A stretch of 64,000 nt of DNA from Roseovarius sp. (GTDB lineage Bacteria; Pseudomonadota; Alphaproteobacteria; Rhodobacterales; Rhodobacteraceae): positions 682,001-746,000 of the forward strand of contig JAOSKR010000002.1 in NCBI GenBank assembly GCA_027493545.1, given 5' to 3'. The notes below the pieces were generated by a model. It was not told the DNA's origin. It made no database searches and saw nothing but the letters and a program-made list of their open reading frames with translations. A program made the position numbers and the translations under genes. Positions 39,480 through 49,089 of the stretch are shown piece by piece (the first letter of the stretch is position 1; every line of letters begins with the position of its first letter).

Positions 39480-40563
39480 ATGACCGTCTGGAAACAGTTT
39501 CTCTTGCTCTGCTTCCTGGGGCTGCTGGCGTATGGCGGGCACGCGCTTTATACTAAATACGCCCCGCCGCCGCCGGCGCCCGACCCCGCCCGGCAGACCC
39601 GCGCGGCGGCGGTCGAAGTGGAGCCGGCAACGATGCGGGTCATGGCGCGCACGGTCGAGGCCGTGGGCACGACCCGCGCGCGCCAGTCGGTCGCGATCGT
39701 GCCGCAGGCCGACGGGCGGCTGGTCGAGGTCGCGATCACCCCCGGCGAGCAGGTCGAAAAGGGCACGGTGCTGGCGCGGCTCGACGATGTCATCGAGCGC
39801 GCCGATCTGGCCGAGGCGCGGGCGCGCGAGACCGAAACCGCGCGCGCGCTGGAACGCGCCCGGCGGCTGCGTGACACCTCCGCCATCTCGCAGGCCACGC
39901 TCGAGGACACCGTGGCGCGGCTGGCGGAGGCCCAGGCCCAGCTCGACCGCGCCCGCCAGCGGCTTGCCGACCGCACTGTCACCGCGCCCTTCGCCGGTGT
40001 CGTCGGCCTCGCCGAGATCGACCCCGGGGCGCGGGTGAGCGCCGGCGACACCCTCACCCGGCTCGACGACCTGCAGGGAGGTGATCGTCGAGTTCGCCCT
40101 GCCCGAGACGCTGTTTGCCGAAGCGCGCGAGGGGCTGCGCGTCACCGCCACCAGCGCCGCCTTTCCCGATCGCCTCTTCGAGGGCCGGATCGCCGCGGTC
40201 GACACCCGCATCGACCCGGTGAGCCGCGCCTTTCGCGCCCGCGCGGTGATCCCCAACCCCGACCGCGCCCTGCCCGCCGGGATGTTCATGTCGCTGACGC
40301 TGACGCTGTCGGAGGCCGAGCGCCTGATCGTGCCCGAGGCGGCGATCCTCTATCAGGCGGCCGAGGTCTATGTCTTTACCGTCACCGACGGCACCGCCAG
40401 CCGGGTCACGGTCACCACCGGCCAGCGCAAGGAAGGCGTCGTCGCCATCGAGGCCGGGCTGGAGGCGGGAACGCCGGTCATCGTGCGCGGGCTGCAGCGG
40501 GTGCGCGACGGCCAGGCGGTGACGATCCTGGGCGATGCCGGCGCGGCGGAGGGCGATTCGTGA
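39480..40563 (+). CDS. RND efflux periplasmic adaptor (MFP; one frameshift)
   Basis: Starts at the ATG at 39480 with a membrane anchor (QFLLLCFLGLLAYGGHAL). Adaptor features: VGTTRARQSVAIVPQADGRL, lipoyl-like RLVEVAITPGEQVEKGTVLA, and a coiled-coil hairpin. An extra G at CAGGGAGG near 40077 breaks the frame, which resumes as VIVEFALPETLFAEAREGLR and ends RVRDGQAVTILGDAGAAEG. About 361 residues. Its stop overlaps the RND gene GTG. It links the pump to an outer-membrane channel that is not encoded here. Confidence 0.88.
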
Positions 40564-43500
40564 CCCTGCCCGGCATCGCGGTGCGCCGCCCGGTGCTGGC
40601 GGCGGTGGCCAGCCTGCTCATCCTGGTCTTCGGCCTTGCGGCGCTGCGCGACATTCCCATCCGCGAGCTGCCGGACGTCGACAACGCGGTGATCTCGATC
40701 TCGACCCAGTATGCCGGGGCCGCGCCCTCGGTGATGGACACCGACGTCACCGAGCCCATCGAGGGCGTTGTTGCCGCCATCGCCGGGCTGCGTTCGATCA
40801 GTTCCGAAAGCCGCCAGGGCCGCAGCAACATCACGTTGGAATTCGAGACCGGCCGCAACATCGAGGAGGCCGCCAACGACGTGCGCGACGCCGTGGGCCG
40901 GGTGAGCGGGCAGTTGCCCGACGGCGCCGAGACCCCCGAGATCATCAAGAGCGATGCCGACGCCGATCCGGTGATGCGGCTGGCGATCACCTCGACCCGG
41001 ATGACCACCGCCGAGATCACCGACTATATCGACCGTTTCATCGCCGACCGGCTGGCCACCATCGACGGGGTGGCGCGGCTGCAGATCTATGGCGAGCGCC
41101 CCTTTGCGGTGCGCATCTGGCTCGACCGCCGGGCGCTGGCGGCGCGGCAACTGACGGTAGCCGACATCGAGGCCGCGCTCATTCGCACCAATGTCGAACG
41201 CCCCGCCGGCGAGGTGGTGTCGCAAACCCGGCAGCTGTCGGTGCGGCTCAACAGCCGGCTCTCCAGCATCGAGGATTTCCGCGACGTGGTGCTCGAGCGC
41301 GTGGCCGGCTATCCGGTGCGGCTGGGCGATGTCGCCCGCGTCGAGCCGGGCGTGGCCGACGACAGCACCGTCGCGCGCTCGGACAGTGCCGACGCGATCG
41401 GCATCTCGATCCTGCGCCAGAGCCAATCGAACACGCTGGCGATCTCGCGCGCGGTGCGCGCCGAGATCGCGGCGCTGCGCCCCACCCTGCCCGAGGGCAT
41501 GAAGATCACCATCGGCTCGGACGATGCGCTTTTCGTCGGCGCCTCGATCCGCGAGGTGCTGATCGCGCTCTCGATCTCGATGGCGCTGGTGGTGCTGGTG
41601 ATCCTCGCCTTCCTGCGCTCGCCGCGCGCGACGCTGGTGCCGGCGGTGGCGATCCCGGTGTCGCTCATTGGTTCGTTCATCCTGATCGGGGCCTGGGGGT
41701 TCTCGCTCAACACGCTGACCTTGCTGGCAATGCTGCTGGCGATCGGGCTGGTGGTCGACGACGCCATCGTGGTGCTGGAAAACATCCAGCGCCGGGTCGA
41801 GGACGGCGAAAGTCCGCTGGTGGCCAGCCTGCGCGGGGCCGAGCAGGTCACCTTCGCGGTGATCGCGACCTCGGTGACGCTGATCGCGGTCTTCGTGCCG
41901 CTGTCGTTCATGCCCGGCGAGGTCGGCCGGCTCTTTGTCGAATTCGGCTGGGTGATGGCCGGGACGGTGGCGATCTCGACCTTCGTGGCGCTCACCGCCT
42001 GCCCGGCGCTGGCCTCGAAGGTGTTGCGCGCGCGGCGCCCGGGACGCGGCGACCCCAGGCCGGTGGAGACCGCTGGCCGGTCCCCGGCCGATCCGCGCCT
42101 CACCGGCGTGCAGCGGGCCTATCGCAGGTTGCTGGCGGGCGCGCTGCGCATGCCGCTCGTCGTGCTGGTGCTGGCGGCGCTGGCGACCGGGGGGGCGGCG
42201 TTCTTCTGGGACGGGCTGCCGCGCGAGCTGGCGCCGAGCGAGGATCGCGGGGTGGGCTTCGTGCCGCTCACCGCGCCCCAGGGCAGCACGGTGGAGCATA
42301 CCGATCTGGCCGCCCGGCAGGTCGAGGACATTCTCGCGCCGCTGCGCGCCGAGGGCATCGTCGATACCGTCTTCACCTTCACCGGCTGGGGCGGGCGGGC
42401 GTTCCGCTCGTTCGTGGTCTTTCGCCTGGTGCCGTGGGAAGATCGCACGGTCAGCGTCTTCGACGTGGTCCGCCGGATCGCGCCGCTGATGGACAAGGTG
42501 ACGATCGCCCGCGGCTTTCCCATCGCGCCGGCGGGGCTGGGTCTGCGCGGCAATTCCTCGCCCCTGCGGGTGATCGTGGGCGGGCCCGATTTCGAGAGCG
42601 TCAAGGACTGGGCGAACGCGCTGCTGGCGCGGGCCGAGGCGATGCCGGCAATCGTCAATGCCGAGCTCAACTACGAGGAAAACCTGCCCCAGCTCGACGT
42701 GCGCATCGACCGCAACCGCGCCGACGATCTGGACATCTCGGCCGACACCATCGCCACCACGCTGCAGACCATGCTGGCCTCGCGCGAGGTGACGACCTTC
42801 GTCAGCCGCGGCCGCGAATACCCGGTGATCCTGCAGGCCGAACCGGCCGACCGCGAAAGCCCCTCGGACATCTCCAACCTCTTCGTGCGCGCCGGCGACG
42901 GGCGAACGCTGGTGCCTCTGGGCGCGCTGGTGCGGCTCGAGGAAAACGCCGCCGCGCCGTCGCTCAGGCGCTTTGACCGGCTGCCCTCGATCCGGCTGTC
43001 GGGAACGGTGGCGCCGGGGCACAACCTGGGCAGCGCGCTGGCCGGGATCGAGGCGGCGGCGGAGGAGATCCTGCCGGCCGAGGCGCGGCTGGGATTCGAG
43101 GGCCAGTCGCGCACCTTCAAGGACACCGAAGCGGGCATGGGGCTGGTGCTGGGGCTGGCGCTGCTCATCGTCTTTCTGGTGCTGGCGGCGCAGTTCGAAA
43201 GCTTCGTCCACCCGCTCACCATCATGCTGACGGTGCCGGCGGGCCTTGCGGGCGCGGTCTATGCGATGGCGCTGGGGGGCTGTCGGTCAACGTCTATTCG
43301 CAGATCGGGATCATCCTGCTGGTCGGGCTGGTGGCCAAGAACGGCATCCTCATCGTCGAGTTCGCCAACCAGCTGCGCGACCAGGGCCTCAAGCGGCGCG
43401 AGGCGGTGCTGACGGCCTCGGCGCTGCGGCTGCGGCCGATCGTGATGACGGTGGTGTCGACCATCCTCGGGGCGGTGCCGCTGGTACTGGCGTCGGGCGC

Positions 43501-43684
43501 GGGGTCGGAGGCGCGCGCGGCGATCGGCACGGTGATCATCGCCGGGCTGGCGATGGCGAGCGTGCTGATGCTGGTGGTCACGCCGGTACTCTACGACCTG
43601 CTGGCGCGCTTTACCAAGCCGCGCGGGGTCTTCGAGCGGCTGATCGTGCGCGAACTGGGGCGCGGCCGGGGCAAGGCGGTCTGA
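40560..43684 (+). CDS. RND family efflux transporter permease, AcrB type (one frameshift)
   Basis: About 1041 residues. The GTG start overlaps the adaptor stop. It begins [20 protein letters not shown] and has RND landmarks: [20 protein letters not shown], the helix-4 proton-relay region [20 protein letters not shown] with paired Asp, and two large periplasmic loops. The frame loses a G in the run at 43273-43278 and resumes as [20 protein letters not shown], then [10 protein letters not shown] to the end. Inner membrane, proton-driven export; the substrate is not predictable. Confidence 0.92.
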
Positions 43685-43722
43685 GTTCGGGAGCGACGCG
43701 CCACCGCCGGGCACGTGTCCGG

Positions 43723-43735
43723 TTGATCAGGTCAA
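43723..43735 (+). promoter_or_regulatory. Possible FNR/DNR-type box upstream of the Crp/Fnr gene
   Basis: TTGAT-CAG-GTCAA. The half-sites match the FNR/NNR consensus, but the spacer is three bases instead of four. A lost base in the GG run, as seen elsewhere in the window, would give a canonical site. It lies about 90 bases before the ATG at 43826, so autoregulation is possible. Confidence 0.35.
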
Positions 43736-43825
43736 GGCCGGTCCCGGCCGGGGTTTCTAGGCTGCGCACCAGTCCTTGCCACCCAAACCGTGCCGCATGG
43801 CCGCCCTGCCGGAACAACCGCGACC

Positions 43826-44547
43826 ATGACCATCGACCTGCCCGTCACCCGTTCCTGCGCCGAATGCCCGTACGGCCGGCACACCCCGTGGAAGGACGTG
43901 CCGCCCCAGCGCCTCGCGATCCTCGACCGGCTGCGCCGCCGCCGGGGTTTCGACGCGGGCACGGCGCTCTTTCGCCAGGGCGAACCCAACGAGGGGCTGC
44001 ACTGCATCAGCCAGGGCGTCTTTGGCATCTCCATCACCCACCGGACCGGCACCGACGTCATGATCCGCCTGGCCTATCCGGGCGACACGCTGGGCGCACG
44101 CGCGTTCCTGCGCGATGCCCCCACCGGACCACCGCGGTGGCGCTGACCGAGGCCGCCGTCTGCACGCTTGCGCGGCGTGACGCGGTTCAGCTCACTCGGG
44201 ACGCGCCCGACGTGCATCAAGAACTGGTCGGGCGCTGCCTTGCCGAAATGGACCGCGCCGAGGCCAGCATCGTCGAACAGGCCTGCCTGTCGAATCGCGC
44301 ACGGCTGTGCCGGCTGCTGAGCGACCTGCTGGAACGGCATGGCGAGCCGACCGGCACCAAACTGGTCGCGCGCCTGCCGGTCAGCCGCGGTACCATGGCC
44401 GGAATGCTGGGCATCCAGCCCGAGAGCCTGTCGCGGCTGTTTTCACGGCTCAAGGGAGAGGGGCTGATCGCGCTGTCGGGGCGGAACGTATCGACCGGGT
44501 CGCTGGCGGCGCTCAGGGCCGAGGCGACATCCGCGGCGGAAAGCTGA
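43826..44547 (+). CDS. Crp/Fnr family regulator, FNR/DNR-like (one frameshift)
   Basis: About 240 residues. The N-terminus carries a C-x2-C pair (RSCAECPYGRHTPWKDV) and another Cys in GLHCISQGVFG, fewer than the four cluster ligands of FNR. The cyclic-nucleotide-binding-like beta roll is followed by a break near 44125, then TEAAVCTLARRDAVQLTRDA. The helix-turn-helix SRGTMAGMLGIQPESLSRLF has the E-x2-S-R recognition pattern that reads TTGAT-N4-ATCAA. It is next to the di-iron repair gene and the NO-reductase-like operon, so it may be the NO or redox sensor for the island. Confidence 0.82.
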
Positions 44548-44590
44548 GGCAGGGGGCGCGGCCCCGGTCACAGGGCCGCGCGGCGCGGGC

Positions 44591-45071
44591 TCAGGCCGTG
44601 GCCGGCTCGAACTGCGGGAAGAGGATCTCGTTTTCCAGCCGGATATGCTCGGTGAGGTCGGCGATGAACTCCTCGAGCCCGGCGTAAAGCCGGGTCCACG
44701 ACCGACAGGCGCCCTCGGGCAGGGTCGGGCCGCCGGTGATCTCGCGGATGCGCCCGACATCGGCGTCGTGATCGTCGTGATCGGCGCGCATCGCCGCGAT
44801 GGGATGCTCCAGCCCGGAATGGCCGCCGTTGCGAATGGCGGGAAAAGAGGATCAGCTCCTCCTTCTTCATGTGGACCTCCATTTCGCCGATGAGGCGGTT
44901 GATGACCTCGGCCAGCCCGGCCGGCACGCCGGGCGTGCCGGCATGCACCGTCTCGACCCCGGCCGCCAACTCGGCCAGTTCGGGCAGCTGTTCGCGGTGG
45001 CGGGCGTGATAGCGGGTCTCGATGTGGCGGGTCAGTTCGGCGGCGTCGTGAACAGGGGCATCCTCGGCCAT
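44591..45071 (-). CDS. Hemerythrin-like di-iron repair protein (YtfE/DnrN-like; one frameshift)
   Basis: About 160 residues from the ATG at 45071, eight bases after AAGGA. The hemerythrin-type four-helix domain of RIC proteins is seen: AAELTRHIETRYHARHREQL, EMEVHMKKEELILF. An extra T in the TTTT run near 44838 breaks the frame, which resumes as HPIAAMRADHDDHDADVGRI and ADLTEHIRLENEILFPQFEP. The His and Glu ligands of two irons are all present. The N-terminal ScdA_N domain of full YtfE is absent. The family repairs iron-sulfur clusters damaged by NO. It is divergent from the 45.7 kb operon. Confidence 0.82.
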
Positions 45072-45299
45072 GGGGCTCATCCTTTTCTCTGCGCGATTTC
45101 GCCGCACTCGGCCCCAATGTCTTGCGCATCAGCGGATGCGCGGGGGCGGTCGGCGGCGGTGGCAAGAGCCGAATTTAGCCTTATAAATAGGTATTGTAAA
45201 TGCCTATTCCGGGGAATTCCAGGCGCCGCTCGCGCCCGGCGGGACGGCGCGGAAAGGCCCTTCTTTTCCACGCACGAACGCCGGATCCGATTGCGGTCT

Positions 45300-45313
45300 T
45301 TGACTTAAATCAA
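45300..45313 (+). promoter_or_regulatory. FNR/NNR-type operator
   Basis: TTGAC-TTAA-ATCAA, one mismatch from the TTGAT-N4-ATCAA consensus. Its centre is about 40.5 bases before the predicted transcription start at about 45347, the class II activation geometry. Confidence 0.75.
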
Positions 45314-45333
45314 ATGGGTATCAAACCTGCCGA

Positions 45334-45339
45334 TATAAC
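45334..45339 (+). promoter_or_regulatory. -10 element of the FNR-type promoter
   Basis: TATAAC at 45334-45339, 30 bases (centre to centre) after the FNR-type box and with no -35 match, as expected for an activator-dependent promoter. Confidence 0.55.
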
Positions 45340-45677
45340 GTGGCGCAGGGAAGAGTTCACCGCGGACGCCTTGCCAGTCCCCATCCGACCGGGGGCGATT
45401 GAGGGCGGTCCGTCCGCCCGGTATCCGGTGTTCGCGCGCTTTTTTCCGTACGTGGTGCGTGAGGCGTCCGACGTTCTTTCCCGCAAGTGGGCGTGGGGGG
45501 TGCGGTGGGCGCATTGCGCACAGGAACAGGACAATCGGCAAGAGCCGGAGCGCGCGAAGACAAGACTGCAGGACCACCAGCACGATCCGAGAGGCGCCGC
45601 GCCAATCGCGGGGCCGGCAAGACCTGGATCGGGAGCGCGCGACGGACGGGCCATCGGACGGTGAGGGAGAAAGCCGC

Positions 45678-45857
45678 ATGACCGACCAAGAGACAGACAC
45701 CAAGCGCGAAAGCGACGTACCGTCGGAACCCGTCCCGGCGATGCAGCAGATACTCGACAACCCGTTTCTGCTGCTCTTTCTGGGCGTTACCATTCCGACC
45801 GTTCTCTATATCGTCTGGGGCGTGATGGAAATCGCCTCGATCCCGGTCGCGAACTGA
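45678..45857 (+). CDS. Small single-helix membrane protein of the oxidase-like operon
   Basis: 59 residues, ATG at 45678 behind GAGGGAGA. A polar, acidic N-terminus (MTDQETDTKRESDVPSEPVP) is followed by one membrane helix (NPFLLLFLGVTIPTVLYIVW). It resembles the tiny accessory subunits found beside B-family heme-copper oxidases. It starts the run of genes encoding subunit II and subunit I, 24 bases before the next ATG, so it is very probably a structural subunit. No known family can be named with certainty. Confidence 0.75.
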   Translation: MTDQETDTKRESDVPSEPVPAMQQILDNPFLLLFLGVTIPTVLYIVWGVMEIASIPVAN

Positions 45858-45881
45858 CCGGACACAGGAGGAGAGACAGAC

Positions 45882-46436
45882 ATGGCCATCACACCACCGT
45901 CCAACCGGCTCTGGTGGAAGGAACCGGTCCACGGCATCGAGCTGGGCTGGATCATCATCGCCTTCCTCTGGGGGCTTTTCATGTTCTTTTTCATGATTGC
46001 CTGGCACTTCATCGGCAATCAGAACCTTTCGACCGAGACCTACAAGATCCAGCCCGAGCGATATGTCGAGAAGGTCGAGGCCTTCGCCGACGAATACCGG
46101 GCCTTCGACGAAAACGGCGAGCCGATCGAGGAGGACGGGGTGCCGGTCGTGCGCCCGCCGGTGGGAGGGGACGCCTACATCCTCGCCCGGCTGTGGGAAT
46201 TCTGGCCAATTCTCGAGCTGAAGAAGGATGAGAGCTATCGCATTCACCTGTCCTCGGCCGACTGGCAGCACGGGTTTTCGCTGCAGCCGACCAACATCAA
46301 CATCTCGGTGCATCCCGAATACGAACACGTTCTGACGCTGACGCCCACCGAGGCGGGCGTCTTCGGGATCGTCTGCAACGAGTTCTGCGGGATCGGCCAT
46401 CACACGATGACCGGCCGTATCCGCGTCGTGGAATAA
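45882..46436 (+). CDS. CuA-type heme-copper oxidoreductase subunit II
   Basis: 184 residues. One N-terminal membrane helix (ELGWIIIAFLWGLFMFFFMI), then a periplasmic cupredoxin domain with all CuA ligands: His in ADWQHGFSLQP and the cluster VCNEFCGIGHHTMTG (C-x3-C-x3-H-x2-M). It accepts electrons from cytochrome c or a cupredoxin and passes them to subunit I. An acidic and proline-rich insertion (about residues 60-95, YRAFDENGEPIEEDGVPVV) precedes the cupredoxin core. The short length and single helix fit the B family. The next gene follows by 13 bases. Confidence 0.92.
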   Translation: MAITPPSNRLWWKEPVHGIELGWIIIAFLWGLFMFFFMIAWHFIGNQNLSTETYKIQPERYVEKVEAFADEYRAFDENGEPIEEDGVPVVRPPVGGDAYILARLWEFWPILELKKDESYRIHLSSADWQHGFSLQPTNINISVHPEYEHVLTLTPTEAGVFGIVCNEFCGIGHHTMTGRIRVVE

Positions 46437-46449
46437 GGGAGGGACACCC

Positions 46450-48180
46450 ATGACCACCATTGATCACGGCGCAGTCGCCGGTGCGGCCGTGGCGGCCAAT
46501 TACCGGACGTGCCGCTTCTCCGGCCTCAGGATCGAGGCCAATGCCGAAACCCTCATCAAGGTCAACGCCGTCGCGGCCGTCGTCTTTCTCGCCCTCGGCG
46601 GGCTGATGGGTCTCGGGGTGGCGCTGACGCGCTGGCCCGCCATCCAGCTGTTGCCGGCGGACTGGTTCTATCTGGTACTGACCGGGCACGGCGCCAACGT
46701 GCTGCTGTTCTGGATCATCTTCTTCGAGATCGCGGTGCTCTACTTCGCCTCGGCGGTGATCCTCGGCGCACGGCTGGCGACGCCACGCTTTGCCTGGCTG
46801 GCCTTCGTGCTGATGCTCGTCGGCGCGGTGATGGCCAACTACGCGGTGTTGCGCGGCGATTCGACGGTGATGTTCACCTCGTATCCGCCGATGCAGGCCT
46901 CGCAATGGTTCTACCTGTCGCTGATCATCTTCGCGGTGGGGGCGCTGATCGGGGTGTTCGTGTTCTTCGGCACGCTGGTCGTCGCCAAGGCCGAGAACAC
47001 CTATAACGGCTCGGTTCCGCTGGTCACCTTCGGGGCGATCACGGCGGGCATCATCGCGGTCTTCACCCTGGCCGCGGGAGCGATCATCCTCATTCCGACC
47101 TGGTTTTGGTCGCTGGGGCTGATCTCGAACATCGACTCGCTGATGTACAAGGTGATCTGGTGGGGCATGGGTCACTCCACCCAGCAGATCAACGTCTCGG
47201 CACACGTGTCGATCTGGTACGCCATCGGCGCGATGGTGGTGGGCGCCAGGCCGCTGTCCGAAAAGGTCAGCCGGATGGCATTCTTCATGTACATCCTGTT
47301 TCTGCAGCTTGCCTCGGCCCACCATATCCTGGCCGAACCGGGGATGAGCGCGTCGTGGAAGATCGTGAACACGTCCTACATGATGTACCTGGCGGTGATG
47401 GGCTCGATGATCCACGGGCTGACCGTGCCCGGCGCCATCGAGGCGGCGCAGCGGCGCAACGGCTACACCCGCGGCGCGTTCGAGTGGCTGAGAAAGGCGC
47501 CCTGGGGCAACCCGGCGTTTTCGGGCTTCTTCCTCAGCCTGGTGATGTTCGGCTTCATCGGCGGGATCACCGGCGTCATCCTCGGTACCGAGCAACTCAA
47601 CGTGCTCATGCACAACACGCTCTACGTGCCGGGCCACTTCCACGGCACCGTGGTCGCGGGCACGACGCTGGCGTTCATGGCGATGACCTATCTGGTGGTG
47701 CCGCTGATCTTTCAGCGCGACATCATCATGCCGGGCCTGGCCAAGCTGCAGCCGTTCCTCTTCGGTATCGGCGCCGGCGGCATCTCGCTGTTCATGATGG
47801 GCGCGGGTACGCTGGGGGTTCCGCGGCGGCACTGGGACATGTCCCTGACCGACGCGCCATTCGTCCACGAGTTCCCGGCCGCGGCCTATCTGATGATGGG
47901 TCTCAACGGTATCTCGGCGATCCTGGCGGCGCTGGGGGGCATCCTCTTCATCGTCATCGTGGTGGGCTCGATCCTCGCGGGGCCAAAGCTCAACGTGCCG
48001 GGCGCCAAGCTGATCTTCCCCCTGCACGACAAGAGCCGCGAAGCGGTGTCGGAATACGGCAGCGAAGGCACGCTGAAACTGCCCGGAACGATCATCCTGG
48101 TGGCGATCTTCTTTGCCTGCTTCGTGCTCTACTACTTCGTCAACTGGAAGTACCTGTCCGAACTGTGGCTGTTCAACTGA
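46450..48180 (+). CDS. Heme-copper oxidoreductase subunit I lacking the active-site Tyr; probable NO reductase (eNOR/sNOR-like)
   Basis: 576 residues, about 13 helices. Ligands seen: low-spin heme His80 (LVLTGHGANVLLFW) and His398, CuB His242, His291 and His292 (LASAHHILAEPG), high-spin heme His396 (VPGHFHGTV). In oxygen reductases of the A and B families the CuB motif is H-P-E/I-V-Y, whose Tyr is cross-linked to His. Here it is H242-S-T-Q-Q246, so Gln replaces Tyr (codon at 47185-47187). That change is a mark of NO-reducing families. Neighbouring nirS, DnrN-like and FNR-type signals agree. An oxidase with a relocated Tyr (as in cbb3) is the main alternative. Confidence 0.85.
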   Translation: MTTIDHGAVAGAAVAANYRTCRFSGLRIEANAETLIKVNAVAAVVFLALGGLMGLGVALTRWPAIQLLPADWFYLVLTGHGANVLLFWIIFFEIAVLYFASAVILGARLATPRFAWLAFVLMLVGAVMANYAVLRGDSTVMFTSYPPMQASQWFYLSLIIFAVGALIGVFVFFGTLVVAKAENTYNGSVPLVTFGAITAGIIAVFTLAAGAIILIPTWFWSLGLISNIDSLMYKVIWWGMGHSTQQINVSAHVSIWYAIGAMVVGARPLSEKVSRMAFFMYILFLQLASAHHILAEPGMSASWKIVNTSYMMYLAVMGSMIHGLTVPGAIEAAQRRNGYTRGAFEWLRKAPWGNPAFSGFFLSLVMFGFIGGITGVILGTEQLNVLMHNTLYVPGHFHGTVVAGTTLAFMAMTYLVVPLIFQRDIIMPGLAKLQPFLFGIGAGGISLFMMGAGTLGVPRRHWDMSLTDAPFVHEFPAAAYLMMGLNGISAILAALGGILFIVIVVGSILAGPKLNVPGAKLIFPLHDKSREAVSEYGSEGTLKLPGTIILVAIFFACFVLYYFVNWKYLSELWLFN

Positions 48181-48204
48181 CCGGACGAAGTTAGGAGACC
48201 TCGC

Positions 48205-49089
48205 ATGCACGCCGTCCTCACAACCACGGTTTCGATCCTCAAGCTCCGGATCGGCCTGTTCATCGCCCTTGCGGCCGTCGTCGGCATCCTGACCGGCGAA
48301 GGCAGCATGGGCTGGGGGGCGGCGGCAGCCTTCACCCTCGCCGTGCTCGGCGCCTCGGGCGCGGCGGGGGCCTTCAACCAGTATTTCGAGCGCGAGCTCG
48401 ACCGCACCATGGCGCGAACCCATGCCCGCCCCTTCGCCAGCGGGCGCCTGAGGGAGGGGCCGATCTGGCCGGTGACCTTCAGCGCGCTGCTGATGGTGTC
48501 GCTGCTCCTGGGCTGGGCCACCGGCGGCACGCTGGCGGCGGTCCTGGTCTTTGCCGGCGCCGCCACCTACGGGCTGCTCTACACGCTCGTGCTCAAGCCG
48601 CGCACGGTCTGGAACGTGGTGATCGGCGGCGCCGCGGGCAGCTTCGCGCTGCTGGCGGGCGCGGTCGCCGCGCGGCCCGAATTCGGCCCCGTGATCGGCC
48701 CGGTGCCGGTCCTGCTGTCGGTGGTGCTGTTCCTGTGGACGCCGCCGCATTTCTGGGCGCTGGCGGCGGTGCGCGGCGAGGACTATCGCCGCGCCGGCAT
48801 CCCGATGCTGCCCGTCACCCACCCGCCCCGGGTCTGGGCGCCGGTGATATTCGCCCATGTCGCGGCGCTCTCGGCGCTGTCGATGGGTCCGCTCCTTTTC
48901 GGCTACGGCGTCATCTACGGGGTTTTTGCGGGGGTCAGCGGCGCGGTGTTCCTGCACGCCTCGTGGCGGCTGATGCGCGACCCCTCGCGCGGCCACGCCA
49001 AGACCACCTTTCACGCCTCGCTGCTGCATTTCGCGCTGCTGTCGCTCGGCGTCATCCTCGATCGCGGAGCAGCGGCATGGCTGGGCTGA
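48205..49089 (+). CDS. ctaB: Heme O synthase-like UbiA prenyltransferase
   Basis: 294 residues, about eight or nine membrane helices. The first Asp-rich motif is NQYFERELDRTMARTHARP (N-x3-E/D-x3-D) and the second is the region EDYRRAGIPMLPV. WTPPHFWALA is typical of protoheme IX farnesyltransferase. It adds a farnesyl chain to heme B, giving heme O. Encoded inside the operon, it implies that subunit I uses an O- or A-type (or otherwise farnesylated) heme. Its 3' end overlaps the SCO gene by 13 bases. Confidence 0.92.
   Translation: MHAVLTTTVSILKLRIGLFIALAAVVGILTGEGSMGWGAAAAFTLAVLGASGAAGAFNQYFERELDRTMARTHARPFASGRLREGPIWPVTFSALLMVSLLLGWATGGTLAAVLVFAGAATYGLLYTLVLKPRTVWNVVIGGAAGSFALLAGAVAARPEFGPVIGPVPVLLSVVLFLWTPPHFWALAAVRGEDYRRAGIPMLPVTHPPRVWAPVIFAHVAALSALSMGPLLFGYGVIYGVFAGVSGAVFLHASWRLMRDPSRGHAKTTFHASLLHFALLSLGVILDRGAAAWLG

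Larger units (their letters stand above)
45072..45677. other. 606-base regulatory region between the di-iron gene and the NO-reductase-like operon
   Basis: No convincing gene. A plus-strand frame over 45200-45664 is open but rich in Arg/Pro/Ala and matches nothing I know. The stretch from 45165 to 45320 is AT-richer than its surroundings and holds an FNR-type box (45300-45313) with a well-placed -10 (45334-45339). The predicted transcript would begin near 45347, leaving an unusually long leader of about 330 bases. Confidence 0.6.

Noticed and set aside
40368..43211. A 947-codon minus-strand open frame opposite the first RND gene
   Set aside because: Composition is dominated by Arg, His, Gln and Asp with no domain. 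The plus strand carries an unmistakable RND transporter.
45200..45664. Plus-strand open frame before the NO-reductase-like operon
   Set aside because: It spans the FNR-type box, and its product is Arg/Pro/Ala-rich without a family match. An ATG at 45314 has no RBS. Kept only as a leader region.
46450..48180. Annotation as an ordinary ba3-type cytochrome c oxidase subunit I
   Set aside because: The sequence is B-family-like, but the motif with the cross-linked Tyr reads His-Ser-Thr-Gln-Gln, so standard oxygen chemistry is unlikely. The possibility is kept open in the findings.
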